Under the pieces are notes generated by a model. That model had not been told where the DNA came from and searched no databases. It worked only from the letters and a program-made list of their open reading frames with translations. Positions 41,029 to 50,221 of a stretch of 64,000 nucleotides of DNA are shown one piece after another. The stretch covers positions 3,783-67,782 of the forward strand of contig DASWHL010000064.1 in NCBI GenBank assembly GCA_036398175.1, written 5' to 3'. The stretch is from JAOTWJ01 sp036398175 (lineage in GTDB: Bacteria; Gemmatimonadota; Gemmatimonadetes; Gemmatimonadales; GWC2-71-9). Position 1 is the first letter of the stretch; each line of letters opens with the position of its first letter. A program made the position numbers and the translations under genes.

Positions 41029-43619
41029 GCCGCAGAACGGGAGGGGAGACGGACACCCCTCTCATGCAGCAGTATCTGGAGATCAAGCGGCGCCACGCCG
41101 ATGCGATCCTGTTTTTCCGCATGGGCGATTTCTACGAGATGTTCCACGACGACGCCCGGGTGGCCGCGCGGGAGCTGGGCCTGACGCTGACGGCCCGGAA
41201 CAACGGCGGGGCCGCGGACGTCCCGCTGGCCGGCGTGCCGGTGAAGGCCGCGACCGCATACGTCCGACGCCTGGTGAGCCGCGGGTACCGCGTCGCGATC
41301 TGCGAACAGGTCGAAGACCCGCGTCTGGCCAAGGGCATCGTGCGCCGGGAAGTCGTGGAGACCGTCACGCCGGGGGCGGTGCTCGCCGAGGATCTCCTCG
41401 AGGGCGCCGGGAACAATTTCCTCGTCGCGGTCGCGGGCGGGCGGACCGCCGGCCTCGCCGCCATTGACATCTCGACGGGCGAGTTCGTGCTCGAAACCGG
41501 CGCGGAGGCCGACCTCGGGGCCGCAGTCGCGCGGTACAACCCTCGCGAGATCGTCGCCGCCGCCGGCGCGGTCGGGCCCGCGCTCCCCGAGGGCGCCACG
41601 CGGACCGAGCGCGAGGCGTGGGAGTTCGACGCGCGGCTCGGGAGCGACGAGATCTGCAACTGGTTCGGCCTCCAGGGCCTGGCCGGGCTCGACATCACCG
41701 ACGCCGACGGCCCCGCGTTGGCTGCCGCCGCCGCGCTGCTCCACTACCTGCGCGAGCTGCAACCCGCGGGCCTGCCGCAACTGGCCCGGCCAAGCGTCCG
41801 GCGCGCCGCCAGCACGATGGTGATTGACGAGATGACGCGCCGCAATCTGGAACTCGTCGAGCCGATGCGCGCGGGCGACCCGGACGCGACCCTGCTCGCG
41901 GTCGTGGACCGGACGCGGACGCCCATGGGCATGCGGCTATTGCGACAGTGGCTGCTCGCCCCGTTGCGCGACCTCGCCCGCATCCGGGCGCGGCACGACG
42001 CGGTGGCCGTGCTCGTGGACGACGCGCGGGGCCGCGACCGGCTGCGCGATGCCCTGGACGGCATCCGCGACCTGGAGCGCCTGGCGGGCCGCGCGGCCAC
42101 GCGGCGGGCCACGCCCCGGGACCTCGCCGCACTGCGGGATTCGCTGGGTCGGCTGCCAGACGTCCTCAACGCGCTCACCGCGCTCGCCGGGCGGGAGCGC
42201 AGCGCCCACCTCGAGCACGCGGTGGCGGACTTCGACCTGCTGGCGGATCTCACGGACGCGCTGGGCGCGGCCCTGGTGGACCGCCCGCCTGCCGTCCTCG
42301 GCGACGGCGACACGATCCGGCCGGGCGTGGACCCCACGCTCGACGAGCAGCGCGACCTGCGGGACGGCGGAAAAGCGTTCATTGCCGGCTTGCAGGCCCG
42401 GGAGCGCCAGCAGACGGGGATCGGGTCGCTCAAGGTCGGCTACAACCGCGTGTTCGGCTACTACCTGGAAGTCAGCAAGACCAACCGGCATCACGTGCCG
42501 GCCCACTACGAGCGCCGCCAGACGCTCACCGGCGCGGAGCGGTACGTGACGCCGGAGCTGAAGGAGTACGAGGCCCGGGTCCTCGGGGCGGAGGACCTGG
42601 CGCTTGCGCGCGAACGCGAGCTGGTCGAAGCGTTGTGCGCCGACATCCAGCGGCGCCTCGATCGGCTCCAGGGCATGGCGCGGGCCCTCGCCACGCTCGA
42701 CGTCCTCGGGAGCTTCGCGGACACCGCGGCACGCGACGGCTACGTGCGCCCGGACCTCGTGGACGAACCGCTGCTGAACCTGTGCGCGTCCCGCCATCCG
42801 GTGGTGGAGCGCCGCCTGCCCGCCGGCAAGTTCATCCCCAACGACGTGCTGCTGGATGCGCGGCAGCGCGTGATACTCCTGACGGGACCCAACATGGCGG
42901 GCAAGTCCACGATCCTCCGGCAGCTCGGCCTGTGCGTGGTGCTCGCGCAGGCGGGCGCCTTCGTGCCCGCGTCCGCCGCCACCATCGGGATCGTGGACCG
43001 CGTCTTCACGCGCGTGGGAGCCAGCGACAACCTGGGGCTTGGCCAATCCACGTTCATGGTGGAAATGAGCGAGACCAGCGCCATTCTCCACGCGGCGACC
43101 GGGCGGAGCCTGGTCCTGCTGGACGAGATCGGCCGCGGGACGGCCACCTACGACGGCGTCGCCATCGCGTGGGCGGTCACGGAGCATCTCCACGACCGGG
43201 TGGGGTGCCAGACCGTGTTCGCGACGCACTACCACGAGCTCACCCAACTCAGCGAAACCCTGGCGCACGTACGCAACGTCAACGTCGCCGTGCGGGAAGA
43301 CGGCCACGCGATCGTTTTCCTCTACCACCTGGAGCCTGGCGGGGCCGACCGCTCCTACGGCATCCACGTGGGCCGCCTGGCGGGCCTGCCGCCGCGGGTC
43401 GTGGCCCGGGCCGAGGAGGTGCTCGCCATGCTGGAGGCCGGGCACCACGTAGCCGGGCGCACGCCGCCCGCGCGGCCCGACGGTTCGCAGCTCCCACTCT
43501 TCACGCCGGGTCCGCATCCGGTGCTGGAGGCGTTGCGCCACCTGGACCCAGACCGCATGACGCCGCTCGACGCGCTGGCCCGACTGGCCGAGCTCAAGCG
43601 GCGCGCGGAGGACGCATGA
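41025..43619 (+). CDS. mutS: DNA mismatch repair protein MutS
   Basis: An 864-residue MutS1 protein. Domain I has the mismatch-wedge motif GDFYEMF (Phe-x-Glu, about residue 35). The ATPase domain has Walker A GPNMAGKST (about residue 625), Walker B LVLLDEIGRGT and the TFMVEMSET signature. Near the C-terminus QLPLF is a beta-clamp-binding motif, linking it to DnaN. No mutL is in the window. The GTG overlaps the previous stop as GTGA and gives the normal N-terminus (PLMQQYLEIKRRHADAILFF). Confidence 0.97.
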   Translation: MSRRTGGETDTPLMQQYLEIKRRHADAILFFRMGDFYEMFHDDARVAARELGLTLTARNNGGAADVPLAGVPVKAATAYVRRLVSRGYRVAICEQVEDPRLAKGIVRREVVETVTPGAVLAEDLLEGAGNNFLVAVAGGRTAGLAAIDISTGEFVLETGAEADLGAAVARYNPREIVAAAGAVGPALPEGATRTEREAWEFDARLGSDEICNWFGLQGLAGLDITDADGPALAAAAALLHYLRELQPAGLPQLARPSVRRAASTMVIDEMTRRNLELVEPMRAGDPDATLLAVVDRTRTPMGMRLLRQWLLAPLRDLARIRARHDAVAVLVDDARGRDRLRDALDGIRDLERLAGRAATRRATPRDLAALRDSLGRLPDVLNALTALAGRERSAHLEHAVADFDLLADLTDALGAALVDRPPAVLGDGDTIRPGVDPTLDEQRDLRDGGKAFIAGLQARERQQTGIGSLKVGYNRVFGYYLEVSKTNRHHVPAHYERRQTLTGAERYVTPELKEYEARVLGAEDLALARERELVEALCADIQRRLDRLQGMARALATLDVLGSFADTAARDGYVRPDLVDEPLLNLCASRHPVVERRLPAGKFIPNDVLLDARQRVILLTGPNMAGKSTILRQLGLCVVLAQAGAFVPASAATIGIVDRVFTRVGASDNLGLGQSTFMVEMSETSAILHAATGRSLVLLDEIGRGTATYDGVAIAWAVTEHLHDRVGCQTVFATHYHELTQLSETLAHVRNVNVAVREDGHAIVFLYHLEPGGADRSYGIHVGRLAGLPPRVVARAEEVLAMLEAGHHVAGRTPPARPDGSQLPLFTPGPHPVLEALRHLDPDRMTPLDALARLAELKRRAEDA

Positions 43620-44023
43620 CGAACTGGCAGACCGCCGTCGTGGCCGCCGTGCTGGCCGCCGCCTGCGCCACCTCGGACCAGTCGGCGGGCAGCGGCGGGC
43701 CGGACGCGGCCACCAGCTTCGAGCCGCCGGTGCTCACAAACCCGGACGTGCCGGTGCGCTACCCGCCCGCGGCGTTCACCGCGGGCGTGGAAGGAACCGT
43801 GATTCTGCGTCTGTACGTGGACGCGACGGGGGCGCTGCTCGCGGACTCGACGCGGGTGGCCGAGGGCAGCGGCAGCCCGGCGCTCGATTCGGCCGCCGTC
43901 GCGGGCGTCACCACGATGCGGTTCGCGCCGGCGCGGCGCGAGGGCGTTCCGGTCGCGACCGCGTTCCTGCAGCCCGTGCAGTTCCGGCATCCCGCGGTGG
44001 GGACGCCCGGCGGGGGATTGTGA
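43616..44023 (+). CDS. TonB C-terminal-domain lipoprotein
   Basis: A 135-residue protein with a lipoprotein signal (AVVAAVLAAAC) and a TonB-type C-terminal fold: VRYPPAAFTAGVEGTVILRL, VAEGSGSPALDSAAVAGVTT and MRFAPARREGVPV. It lacks the N-terminal membrane anchor and proline-rich spacer of TonB, so it is not an energy transducer as such. Free-standing TonB_C lipoproteins of this kind are common in this type of bacterium but their role is unknown. It overlaps mutS by ATGA. Confidence 0.83.
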   Translation: MTNWQTAVVAAVLAAACATSDQSAGSGGPDAATSFEPPVLTNPDVPVRYPPAAFTAGVEGTVILRLYVDATGALLADSTRVAEGSGSPALDSAAVAGVTTMRFAPARREGVPVATAFLQPVQFRHPAVGTPGGGL

Positions 44024-45408
44024 TGCCCGCCCACGCGCGGCCCTATGACACCGTGCTCGAGACGATCGGCTGGACGCCGCTCATCCGGCTCCATCGGGTT
44101 ACCCAGGGAATCCGGACGCCGGTCTACGGGAAGGCGGAGTTCTTCAATCCGGGCGGATCGGTCAAGGACCGGATCGGGATCGCGATCATCGAGGACGCCG
44201 AGCGGCGCGGCGCGCTGAAACCCGGGGGCGTGATCGTGGAGGGCACGTCCGGCAACACGGGCGTCGGTCTCGCGATCGCCGCGGCCGTGAAGGGGTACCG
44301 GTGCATCTTCACCCTGCCCGACAAGATGTCGAGCGAGAAGGTGCGCCTGCTGAAGGCGTTCGGGGCCGAGGTGATCATCACGCCTACCGCGGTGCCGCCC
44401 GACCACCCCGAGAACTACGTCATGAAGGCCAAGGCCATTGCCCGCGACACGCCGGGCGCGGTGCTCGCCAACCAGTTCTACAACCAGGTGAACCCCGACG
44501 CCCATTACCGGACGACGGGGCCGGAGCTGTGGGAGCAGACCGAAGGCCGGATCACCCACTTCGTGGCCGCCCCCGGCACCGGCGGGACGCTCTCCGGCGT
44601 CGGCCGATACCTGAAGGAGAAGAATCCCCGCGTTCGCGTGGTCTCGGGAGATCCGGAGGGATCCGTCCTCGCGGGATACTTCCACCACCGCACTGTGGGT
44701 GGGGGACATCCCTACAAGGTGGAGGGAATCGGCAACGACAAGGTCCCGGAGACGCTCCACGTGGACGTGATTGACGAGTTCCACACCGTGGGCGACGCCG
44801 AGGCGTTCCAGATGACGCGCCGGCTGGTGCGGGAAGAGGGATTGTTCGTCGGCGGCTCCACGGGCCTGAACGTCGCGGTCGCGCTCAAGGTGGCCCGCGA
44901 CGTGGACGATCCCGACGCCTGTGTCGTCGCGCTCCTGTGCGATACCGGCGAGCGGTACCTGTCCAAGCTGTTCAACGACGAGTGGCTCCGGGAGCACCAG
45001 TTGTTGCCGTCCGACCGGCTCGTGGCCCGGACCCTGATCGAGCACAAGCCGCCGGGCGCGCCGCCGCTCGTGACGGTGGAGGTGTCCCACACCGCGCGCC
45101 AGGCGCTCAACCTCATGACGACGTACAACGTGTCACAGCTGCCGGTGGTCGCGAACGGCACGTGCGTGGGTTCGGTGTCCGAGGCCGGCCTGATGGCGAA
45201 GGCCATCGGCGCGCCCGCGTCACTCGACCGGCCGGTGCGCGAGCAGATGGAGGCACCCTACCCGGTGTTCGATCTGGAGGTCCCGTTGGACCGGATCAGC
45301 GCGTCGCTCTCGCGTGAGACGCCCGCGGTGCTCGTCGAGGAGGGCGGGGCGCTGCGCGGGATCGTGACGCGGTACGACGTGCTGCACCACATGCAGGGCA
45401 TCCGATGA
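44023..45408 (+). CDS. Cystathionine beta-synthase/cysteine synthase with CBS domains
   Basis: A 461-residue PLP enzyme: the PLP Lys in FNPGGSVKDRIG (about residue 45), the substrate loop EGTSGNTGVGLA and the phosphate-binding APGTGGTLSGVGRYL. Two CBS domains follow (about residues 335-461), ending in RGIVTRYDVLHHMQ. That layout matches cystathionine beta-synthase without the heme domain; O-acetylserine sulfhydrylase activity is the alternative. The ATG shares one base with the previous stop; a GTG at 44020 is another possible start. Confidence 0.92.
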   Translation: MPAHARPYDTVLETIGWTPLIRLHRVTQGIRTPVYGKAEFFNPGGSVKDRIGIAIIEDAERRGALKPGGVIVEGTSGNTGVGLAIAAAVKGYRCIFTLPDKMSSEKVRLLKAFGAEVIITPTAVPPDHPENYVMKAKAIARDTPGAVLANQFYNQVNPDAHYRTTGPELWEQTEGRITHFVAAPGTGGTLSGVGRYLKEKNPRVRVVSGDPEGSVLAGYFHHRTVGGGHPYKVEGIGNDKVPETLHVDVIDEFHTVGDAEAFQMTRRLVREEGLFVGGSTGLNVAVALKVARDVDDPDACVVALLCDTGERYLSKLFNDEWLREHQLLPSDRLVARTLIEHKPPGAPPLVTVEVSHTARQALNLMTTYNVSQLPVVANGTCVGSVSEAGLMAKAIGAPASLDRPVREQMEAPYPVFDLEVPLDRISASLSRETPAVLVEEGGALRGIVTRYDVLHHMQGIR

Positions 45409-45791
45409 CCGCCACCTTCCTGGTCTCCGCGGAAGCCGCCTTCGCGGCCGCGCACACGCTCCCGGGCGTGGACATGTGCGCGCGCATGCACGGCCACAAC
45501 TGGCGCGTCCGCGTCACCGTCCAGATCGCGCCGGAGCGGCTCGACGCGCACGGGATGGGGGTGGATTTCCGCGACCTCGAGCGCTACGCGCGCGCGGCGG
45601 TGGGGGAGTTCGAGCACCGGTATCTGAACGAGTTGCCGGCCTTCCAGGACCGCGCGCCCACCGCGGAGACGATCGCCCGGGTGGTGGCCGAGCGGGTGGC
45701 GGCGGCGCTGGCGGGGCATCCGTCCGGCGCGACGCTCACCGAAGTGGAGCTGTGGGAGATGGCGCAGTACAAGGTGTCGTACCGTCCGTGA
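45405..45791 (+). CDS. queD: 6-carboxy-5,6,7,8-tetrahydropterin synthase family protein (QueD)
   Basis: A 128-residue 6-pyruvoyl-tetrahydropterin synthase-like enzyme. Zinc ligands come from FAAAHTLPG and HGHNWRVRV, the catalytic Cys lies in MCARMHGHNW (QueD spacing), and the acidic residue is in GVDFRDLERY. It should convert dihydroneopterin triphosphate to 6-carboxytetrahydropterin for queuosine synthesis. The C-terminus TEVELWEMAQYKVSY is typical. It overlaps both neighbours by 4 bases. No other queuosine gene is in the window. Confidence 0.92.
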   Translation: MTATFLVSAEAAFAAAHTLPGVDMCARMHGHNWRVRVTVQIAPERLDAHGMGVDFRDLERYARAAVGEFEHRYLNELPAFQDRAPTAETIARVVAERVAAALAGHPSGATLTEVELWEMAQYKVSYRP

Positions 45792-46816
45792 CGCGGATCG
45801 CCGTGGTGACCGGCGGGTCCACGCCGGAGCGGGACGTGGCCTTCGCCGGGGCCGCCCAGGTCGTGACGGCGCTGCGGGAGCTGGGCTATACGGTGACGGT
45901 CGTGGACACCACGGCCGGGGTGCTCGACCCCGCGGCCGAGGCGCGCCTGCTCCAGCCGGCGGTCGGGCGCGAGCCGCCGTCGCCCGCGCGACTGGCGGAG
46001 CTGGCCCGGCTCGAGCTGGGACCGCGCCTCGTCCAGCTCCCGGCCGTTCGCGACGCGGACCTCGTCTTCCCGGTGCTCCACGGGGCTCAGGGGGAAGGCG
46101 GCTCCTTCCAGGCCCTGCTCGATCTCGCCGGGATCCCGTACGCCGGCAGCGGTCCGCTGGGAAGCGCGCTGGCCATGGACAAGGACGTGGCCAAGCGCCT
46201 GTTCCGGGACGCGGGCGTCCCGACCCCGAACTGGGTCATGTGGCCCGCGGCGCCGGCGGCGCTCGCCGCGCTCGGCCGGCCCTGTGTCGTGAAGCCCGTG
46301 AAGGTCGGTTCCACGGTCGGGCTCACGGTCGTCCGGCGGGACGCGGACCTGCCGGCCGCGGCGGACCTCGCGGCGACGTTCGACGACGAGGTGATGGTCG
46401 AGGCGTTCGTGCCGGGCCGGGAGTTCACGGTCGGCATTCTGGGCGACGGCGCGCTGGCGGTGGGCGAGATCATCCCGGACCACGAGGTCTTCGACTACGA
46501 ATGCAAGTACACCCCGGGACTCACGCGCGAGGTGTTTCCGGCCGAGATCCCGGGATCGCTCACCGCGACGCTCCAGGAGCTTGCCCTTCGAGCCCACCGC
46601 GTCCTCAAGCTCCGGGATTTCTCGCGCGTGGATTTCCGCGTGGCGCCGGACGGGACCGCATGGTGCCTGGAAGCCAACACGCTTCCGGGCGTCACCCGTA
46701 CCAGCCTGCTGCCGCAGTCGGCCGCGGCGGCCGGGATCGCGTTTCCGGCGCTGTGCGATGCCATCTGCCGGCGGGGTCTGGCGCGGCGGGCGGGAGGGAA
46801 CAAACTTGCCGGGTGA
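45788..46816 (+). CDS. ddl: D-alanine--D-alanine ligase
   Basis: A 342-residue ATP-grasp enzyme joining two D-alanines for peptidoglycan. Motifs: VFPVLHGAQGEGGSFQALLD, CVVKPVKVGSTVGLTVV (ATP site), EFTVGILGDGALAVGEI and LEANTLPGVTRTSLLPQSAA at the metal/product site. The N-terminal loop reads GGSTPERDVAFAG in place of the usual GGxSxEHxVS, keeping the Glu. The GTG overlaps the queD stop as GTGA. It ends the seven-gene run that begins with holA. Confidence 0.93.
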   Translation: MTRIAVVTGGSTPERDVAFAGAAQVVTALRELGYTVTVVDTTAGVLDPAAEARLLQPAVGREPPSPARLAELARLELGPRLVQLPAVRDADLVFPVLHGAQGEGGSFQALLDLAGIPYAGSGPLGSALAMDKDVAKRLFRDAGVPTPNWVMWPAAPAALAALGRPCVVKPVKVGSTVGLTVVRRDADLPAAADLAATFDDEVMVEAFVPGREFTVGILGDGALAVGEIIPDHEVFDYECKYTPGLTREVFPAEIPGSLTATLQELALRAHRVLKLRDFSRVDFRVAPDGTAWCLEANTLPGVTRTSLLPQSAAAAGIAFPALCDAICRRGLARRAGGNKLAG

Positions 46817-46850
46817 CGCGGTAGATCTTCTGGGACAGCCACGCAGGCCG

Positions 46851-47681
46851 ATGAACTCGCCGACACCCTTCCCGCTCACCCCCTGGGTGCGCCGTCTCCT
46901 GACGGCGAACGTCGCCGTGTACGTGCTGGCCAGCGCGATCGCGACCGGTCCCTGGCTGGTCCGGACGTTCGGCTTCACGCCCACGGGCGCGGCCGAGCGC
47001 CCGTGGACGTTCGTGACCTACCTGTTCGCGCACGCGAGCCTGCTCCATCTGGCCGTGAGCGGCCTGTTGCTCCTGCTGTTCGGCCCGGCCGTAGAGCGGC
47101 GGATGGGATCCGGCGCCTTCATCCGCTACTACCTCCTGTGCGGCCTCGGCGCCCCGCTTGCCGCATTCGGGCTCGCGCTCGCGTTGCCCCGGATGAGTCC
47201 GTTCGTCGGCGCGTCCGCGGCCGTGTTCGGCGTGGCGCTGGCGTTCGCGCTGGCCTGGCCGCGCGCGCGGGTGTTCGTGTTCCCCCTGCCCTGGTCCGTC
47301 CCCGCGCCGGCGCTCGTCGGCGTGCTCGCGGTCGTCGCGTTGCTGCCGTTCCTGCTGGACACGGTGGGCGGGGTCGCCCACCTGGCGCATCTCGGCGGAT
47401 TCGTGCTCGGGTTCCTGTACCTCAAGGGGGGCGAGCTCCTCGATCGTCGGAGCGCCCCGCCGATGGATGCGGCCCCGGCGGAGCCGGTGCTCGTCGCACA
47501 CCAGTCCGGGGCGGCCGAGGCCGAAGGGCCGCCGGAGCGGCCGGCCCGGCCGGCGCGCGACGACGCCGCCCGGGAAATGAACCGCGTGCTGGACAAGATC
47601 TCGCGCCAGGGGCTCGGCAGCCTCACCGCGGCGGAACGGCGGTTCCTGGACGAGGTCAGCCGCCGTCTGCGGCGGGAGTGA
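46851..47681 (+). CDS. Rhomboid-family intramembrane serine protease
   Basis: A 276-residue protein with six membrane helices. Helix 2 has HASLLHLAVSGLLLLLFGPA, helix 4 the nucleophile in FVGASAAVFGVALAFA (GxSx) and helix 6 the catalytic His in HLAHLGGFVLGFLYL. The usual WR loop is reduced and the oxyanion Asn of HxxxN is Ser, so activity needs testing. The C-terminal 90 residues are cytoplasmic and end in a short helix (LTAAERRFLDEVSRRLRRE) seen in rhomboids of related bacteria. It is followed closely by the macro-domain gene. Confidence 0.87.
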   Translation: MNSPTPFPLTPWVRRLLTANVAVYVLASAIATGPWLVRTFGFTPTGAAERPWTFVTYLFAHASLLHLAVSGLLLLLFGPAVERRMGSGAFIRYYLLCGLGAPLAAFGLALALPRMSPFVGASAAVFGVALAFALAWPRARVFVFPLPWSVPAPALVGVLAVVALLPFLLDTVGGVAHLAHLGGFVLGFLYLKGGELLDRRSAPPMDAAPAEPVLVAHQSGAAEAEGPPERPARPARDDAAREMNRVLDKISRQGLGSLTAAERRFLDEVSRRLRRE

Positions 47682-47687
47682 CGCCGG

Positions 47688-48179
47688 GTGTCGCCCCGCA
47701 TTCGCGTCCGGCAGGGTGACCTAACGACGTTCGAGGGCGACGCGATCGTGAACGCCGCTAACGCGCAGCTCCAGCTCGAGACCGGCGTGGCGGGGGCGAT
47801 CCGGCAGGCGGGCGGGCCCGCGATCCAGGAGGAATGCGACCGGCACGGGCCCATTCGCCTGGGCGAGGCGGCGATCACCGGCGCCGGCAAGCTCCCCGTA
47901 CGGCACGTGATCCACGCCGCGATCATCGGCGACGAGCCCACGACCCTGGCCGTCGTCCGGAGCGCCACTGCCGCGGCCCTGCGCGTGGCCGCTGAGCACG
48001 GGGTGGCGCGCCTGGGCATGCCGGTGCTCGGTTCGGGTGTGGGCCGCATCCCCATGCGCGACGCGGCGTCCACCCTGCTGGACACCATCCGCACGTCCGC
48101 CGACGCGGAGGCCATTGACGTCATCGTGCTGTTCGGGTATCGGGCCGAAGACGCGGACGTTCTGGAAGAACTGACATGA
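47688..48179 (+). CDS. Macro domain (ADP-ribose-binding) protein
   Basis: A 163-residue single macro domain: RIRVRQGDLTTFEGDAIVNA then ANAQLQLETGVAGAIRQAGG, ITGAGKLPVRHVIHAA and MPVLGSGVGRIPMRDAA. The NAAN and GVAGAI segments form the ADP-ribose site; enzymes of this class remove ADP-ribose from proteins or deacetylate O-acetyl-ADP-ribose. The GTG start is 6 bases after the rhomboid stop, and the stop overlaps the next start as ATGA. No ADP-ribosyltransferase is nearby. Confidence 0.92.
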   Translation: MSPRIRVRQGDLTTFEGDAIVNAANAQLQLETGVAGAIRQAGGPAIQEECDRHGPIRLGEAAITGAGKLPVRHVIHAAIIGDEPTTLAVVRSATAAALRVAAEHGVARLGMPVLGSGVGRIPMRDAASTLLDTIRTSADAEAIDVIVLFGYRAEDADVLEELT

Positions 48180-50173
48180 TTCCGGCGGCGCTGGCCGTCG
48201 GCATCGCCCTCGCCGGAACTCCCGACACCGGCCTCGTTGCCCGCGTCGAGTCGCTGCTCGGCGCGGGACAGCTCACCCAGGCGCGCCAGGTGGCGCAGGC
48301 GGCCTTCCGGCGCTCCCCCGACGAGCCCGACGCGCTCCTCGCGCTCGGCCGCACGTACCTCGCCTGGCCGGTCGTGGGCCGGTTCCGGGCGTGGCGGCTG
48401 TTCGAGGAGGCCGCCCGCCAGGCACCCACCGATCCCGAGCCGCGCTACTGGCAGATGCGGACCGGTGAACGCCTCGGCGGCGTGGACGGCGAGCGGCTCA
48501 CGCGGGACGCCTTCTTCAAGCTGCTCGACCTCACCGCGACCCACCGCGACATGTGGGCGATCTGGGACCGTCTCTATCGTGGCGAAGGGCACCGGCGCCG
48601 CGCCGTGCGCATCCTCGAGGCACACGCGGACGCCGCCTCGCTGCTGCGGCGGGCCATCCTGCTGATCGAACTCGAGCGGTACGCGGCCGCGGACTCCGTG
48701 CTGGCCAACCTGACGGCCCAGGCCGGCGACCACGTCCACACGCTCGCCCTCCGCGCCCAGGTCGCGTTCGAAGCCGGCCGGGCCGCCGAGGGCGAGCGCC
48801 TCTACTGGCACGCGGTGGATCGGGCGCATGCCGACACCGCCGACCTCCTCTGGCGCCAGGTCGTGGCCATCGCCACGCCCGACGAGGAAGTGGCGTACGC
48901 GGTCACCGCCCCCGAGCGGCGCGCGGCGTTCTACCGCGGCTTCTGGGCGCGGCGCGAGCCTGACCTCGCGACCCCGGCCAACGAGCGGCTCGCGGAACAC
49001 TTCCAGCGGCTGCGCGGGGCGCGCCGCGACTTCGCGCTGCTGTTCCCCTCGTCCCGCTTCCACCGCTCACCGGAGGCCCGTGCCCTCACCGCCGACCTCG
49101 CCCCCGAGATCCTCGCCCGGATCGGCGGCTTCCGCCCCAACGGCCGGCTTCCCGGCCATTCCCGGCTGGAAGATGAGGTCCAGGCGGCCGGCCTGGGTGT
49201 GGACGTTCGCGACCTGCCCGAGCCGGACTCGGTCACGCGGTACCTCCGGCACGGCTTCGACGGCCGTGGGCTCCTGTACCTGCGCTTCGGCGCGCCGGAA
49301 GAGCGGCTGGTGACGGTCGGGCCGGGCATTGACGTCGAGGCGTGGCGCTACTCGGTGGACGGCGAGCCCGTCACGTTCGCGTTCGCGCGGGCCACCGCCG
49401 GGAACCGTCGCGCCGAGGTCGCGGGGGGCGATTTCGTGCTCGTCCCCACGAGCCACAATGAGGTGCACAACGCCGCCATCATGCTCGAGCGCGACGCGAG
49501 CGCTCTGGTGGCCGAGATCGCCGTGGAGGCCTGGGTGGCGTTCTTCCGCGCCGCCGATCCGTCACTCGCGCGCCTCGGCTTCCTCGACATCGTCGTACGT
49601 CCGAACGCGGATTCGGCGGCCGTGGCCGTCTGGGACCTCGGCGACCAGGAGATCGTGCGCGCGCGGGGCGCGGCACCTCTCACGGTCGCCGTGCGGGAGG
49701 GCGTGTACCGGATCGGCGCCGACATCCGGAGCGGCCCCCGCCGCGGGCGCCTCCGCGCTCACCTCGAGACGCCGAGCCTCCGTCCGGGATGGCTCGCCGT
49801 GTCGAGCCTGCTCGCCGGGATCACGACGGACTCCGCCCCGGACCGCCGCACGATGGCCGCGCTGATGCCGGCGGACCGCGTGATCGTGCGCGCCGGCCGG
49901 CCGCTCACGCTCTACGCCGAGGTGTACGATCTCCCCGAGGAGCGGGGCATCACGCGGTACGACGTGACGTACGTGTTCGAGCCGCGTCGCGGCGGCGACC
50001 GCGTGTCCTTCACCTTCCCCCGGACGCGGCCGGCCGAGACGACGCTGATCGAGCGGCTCGTGGTGCAGCCCGGCCTCGTGCCCGCGGGGGACTACCGCCT
50101 CACGCTGTCCATCCGGGATCGCCTGCTCGGCATCACCTCGCGCGGCGTGGCGCTCGACCTCACGCTGCGCTGA
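48176..50173 (+). CDS. TPR and GWxTD-like exported protein
   Basis: A 665-residue protein. A hydrophobic start (MIPAALAVGIALAG) may be a weak signal peptide. Residues about 20-250 are TPR-like (LGAGQLTQARQVAQAAFRRS, LALRAQVAFEAGRAAEGERL). The middle has a GWxTD-type end module (GFDGRGLLYLRFGAPEERL) where the GWxTD sequence itself has degenerated, and the C-terminal part is beta-rich (YDVTYVFEPRRGGDRVSFTF). GWxTD proteins are exported and of unknown function. It overlaps the macro-domain gene by ATGA, which ties an exported scaffold to an ADP-ribose enzyme. Confidence 0.75.
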   Translation: MIPAALAVGIALAGTPDTGLVARVESLLGAGQLTQARQVAQAAFRRSPDEPDALLALGRTYLAWPVVGRFRAWRLFEEAARQAPTDPEPRYWQMRTGERLGGVDGERLTRDAFFKLLDLTATHRDMWAIWDRLYRGEGHRRRAVRILEAHADAASLLRRAILLIELERYAAADSVLANLTAQAGDHVHTLALRAQVAFEAGRAAEGERLYWHAVDRAHADTADLLWRQVVAIATPDEEVAYAVTAPERRAAFYRGFWARREPDLATPANERLAEHFQRLRGARRDFALLFPSSRFHRSPEARALTADLAPEILARIGGFRPNGRLPGHSRLEDEVQAAGLGVDVRDLPEPDSVTRYLRHGFDGRGLLYLRFGAPEERLVTVGPGIDVEAWRYSVDGEPVTFAFARATAGNRRAEVAGGDFVLVPTSHNEVHNAAIMLERDASALVAEIAVEAWVAFFRAADPSLARLGFLDIVVRPNADSAAVAVWDLGDQEIVRARGAAPLTVAVREGVYRIGADIRSGPRRGRLRAHLETPSLRPGWLAVSSLLAGITTDSAPDRRTMAALMPADRVIVRAGRPLTLYAEVYDLPEERGITRYDVTYVFEPRRGGDRVSFTFPRTRPAETTLIERLVVQPGLVPAGDYRLTLSIRDRLLGITSRGVALDLTLR

Positions 50174-50221
50174 GCGGTCTTGTCAGCGGTCGGCACGCGC
50201 GGCAGATTCGAACCGCCGCCG

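Noticed and set aside
46813..46850. GTG overlapping the ddl stop as an alternative rhomboid start
   Set aside because: The GTG is not in the rhomboid frame; the ATG at 46851 is the first usable start.
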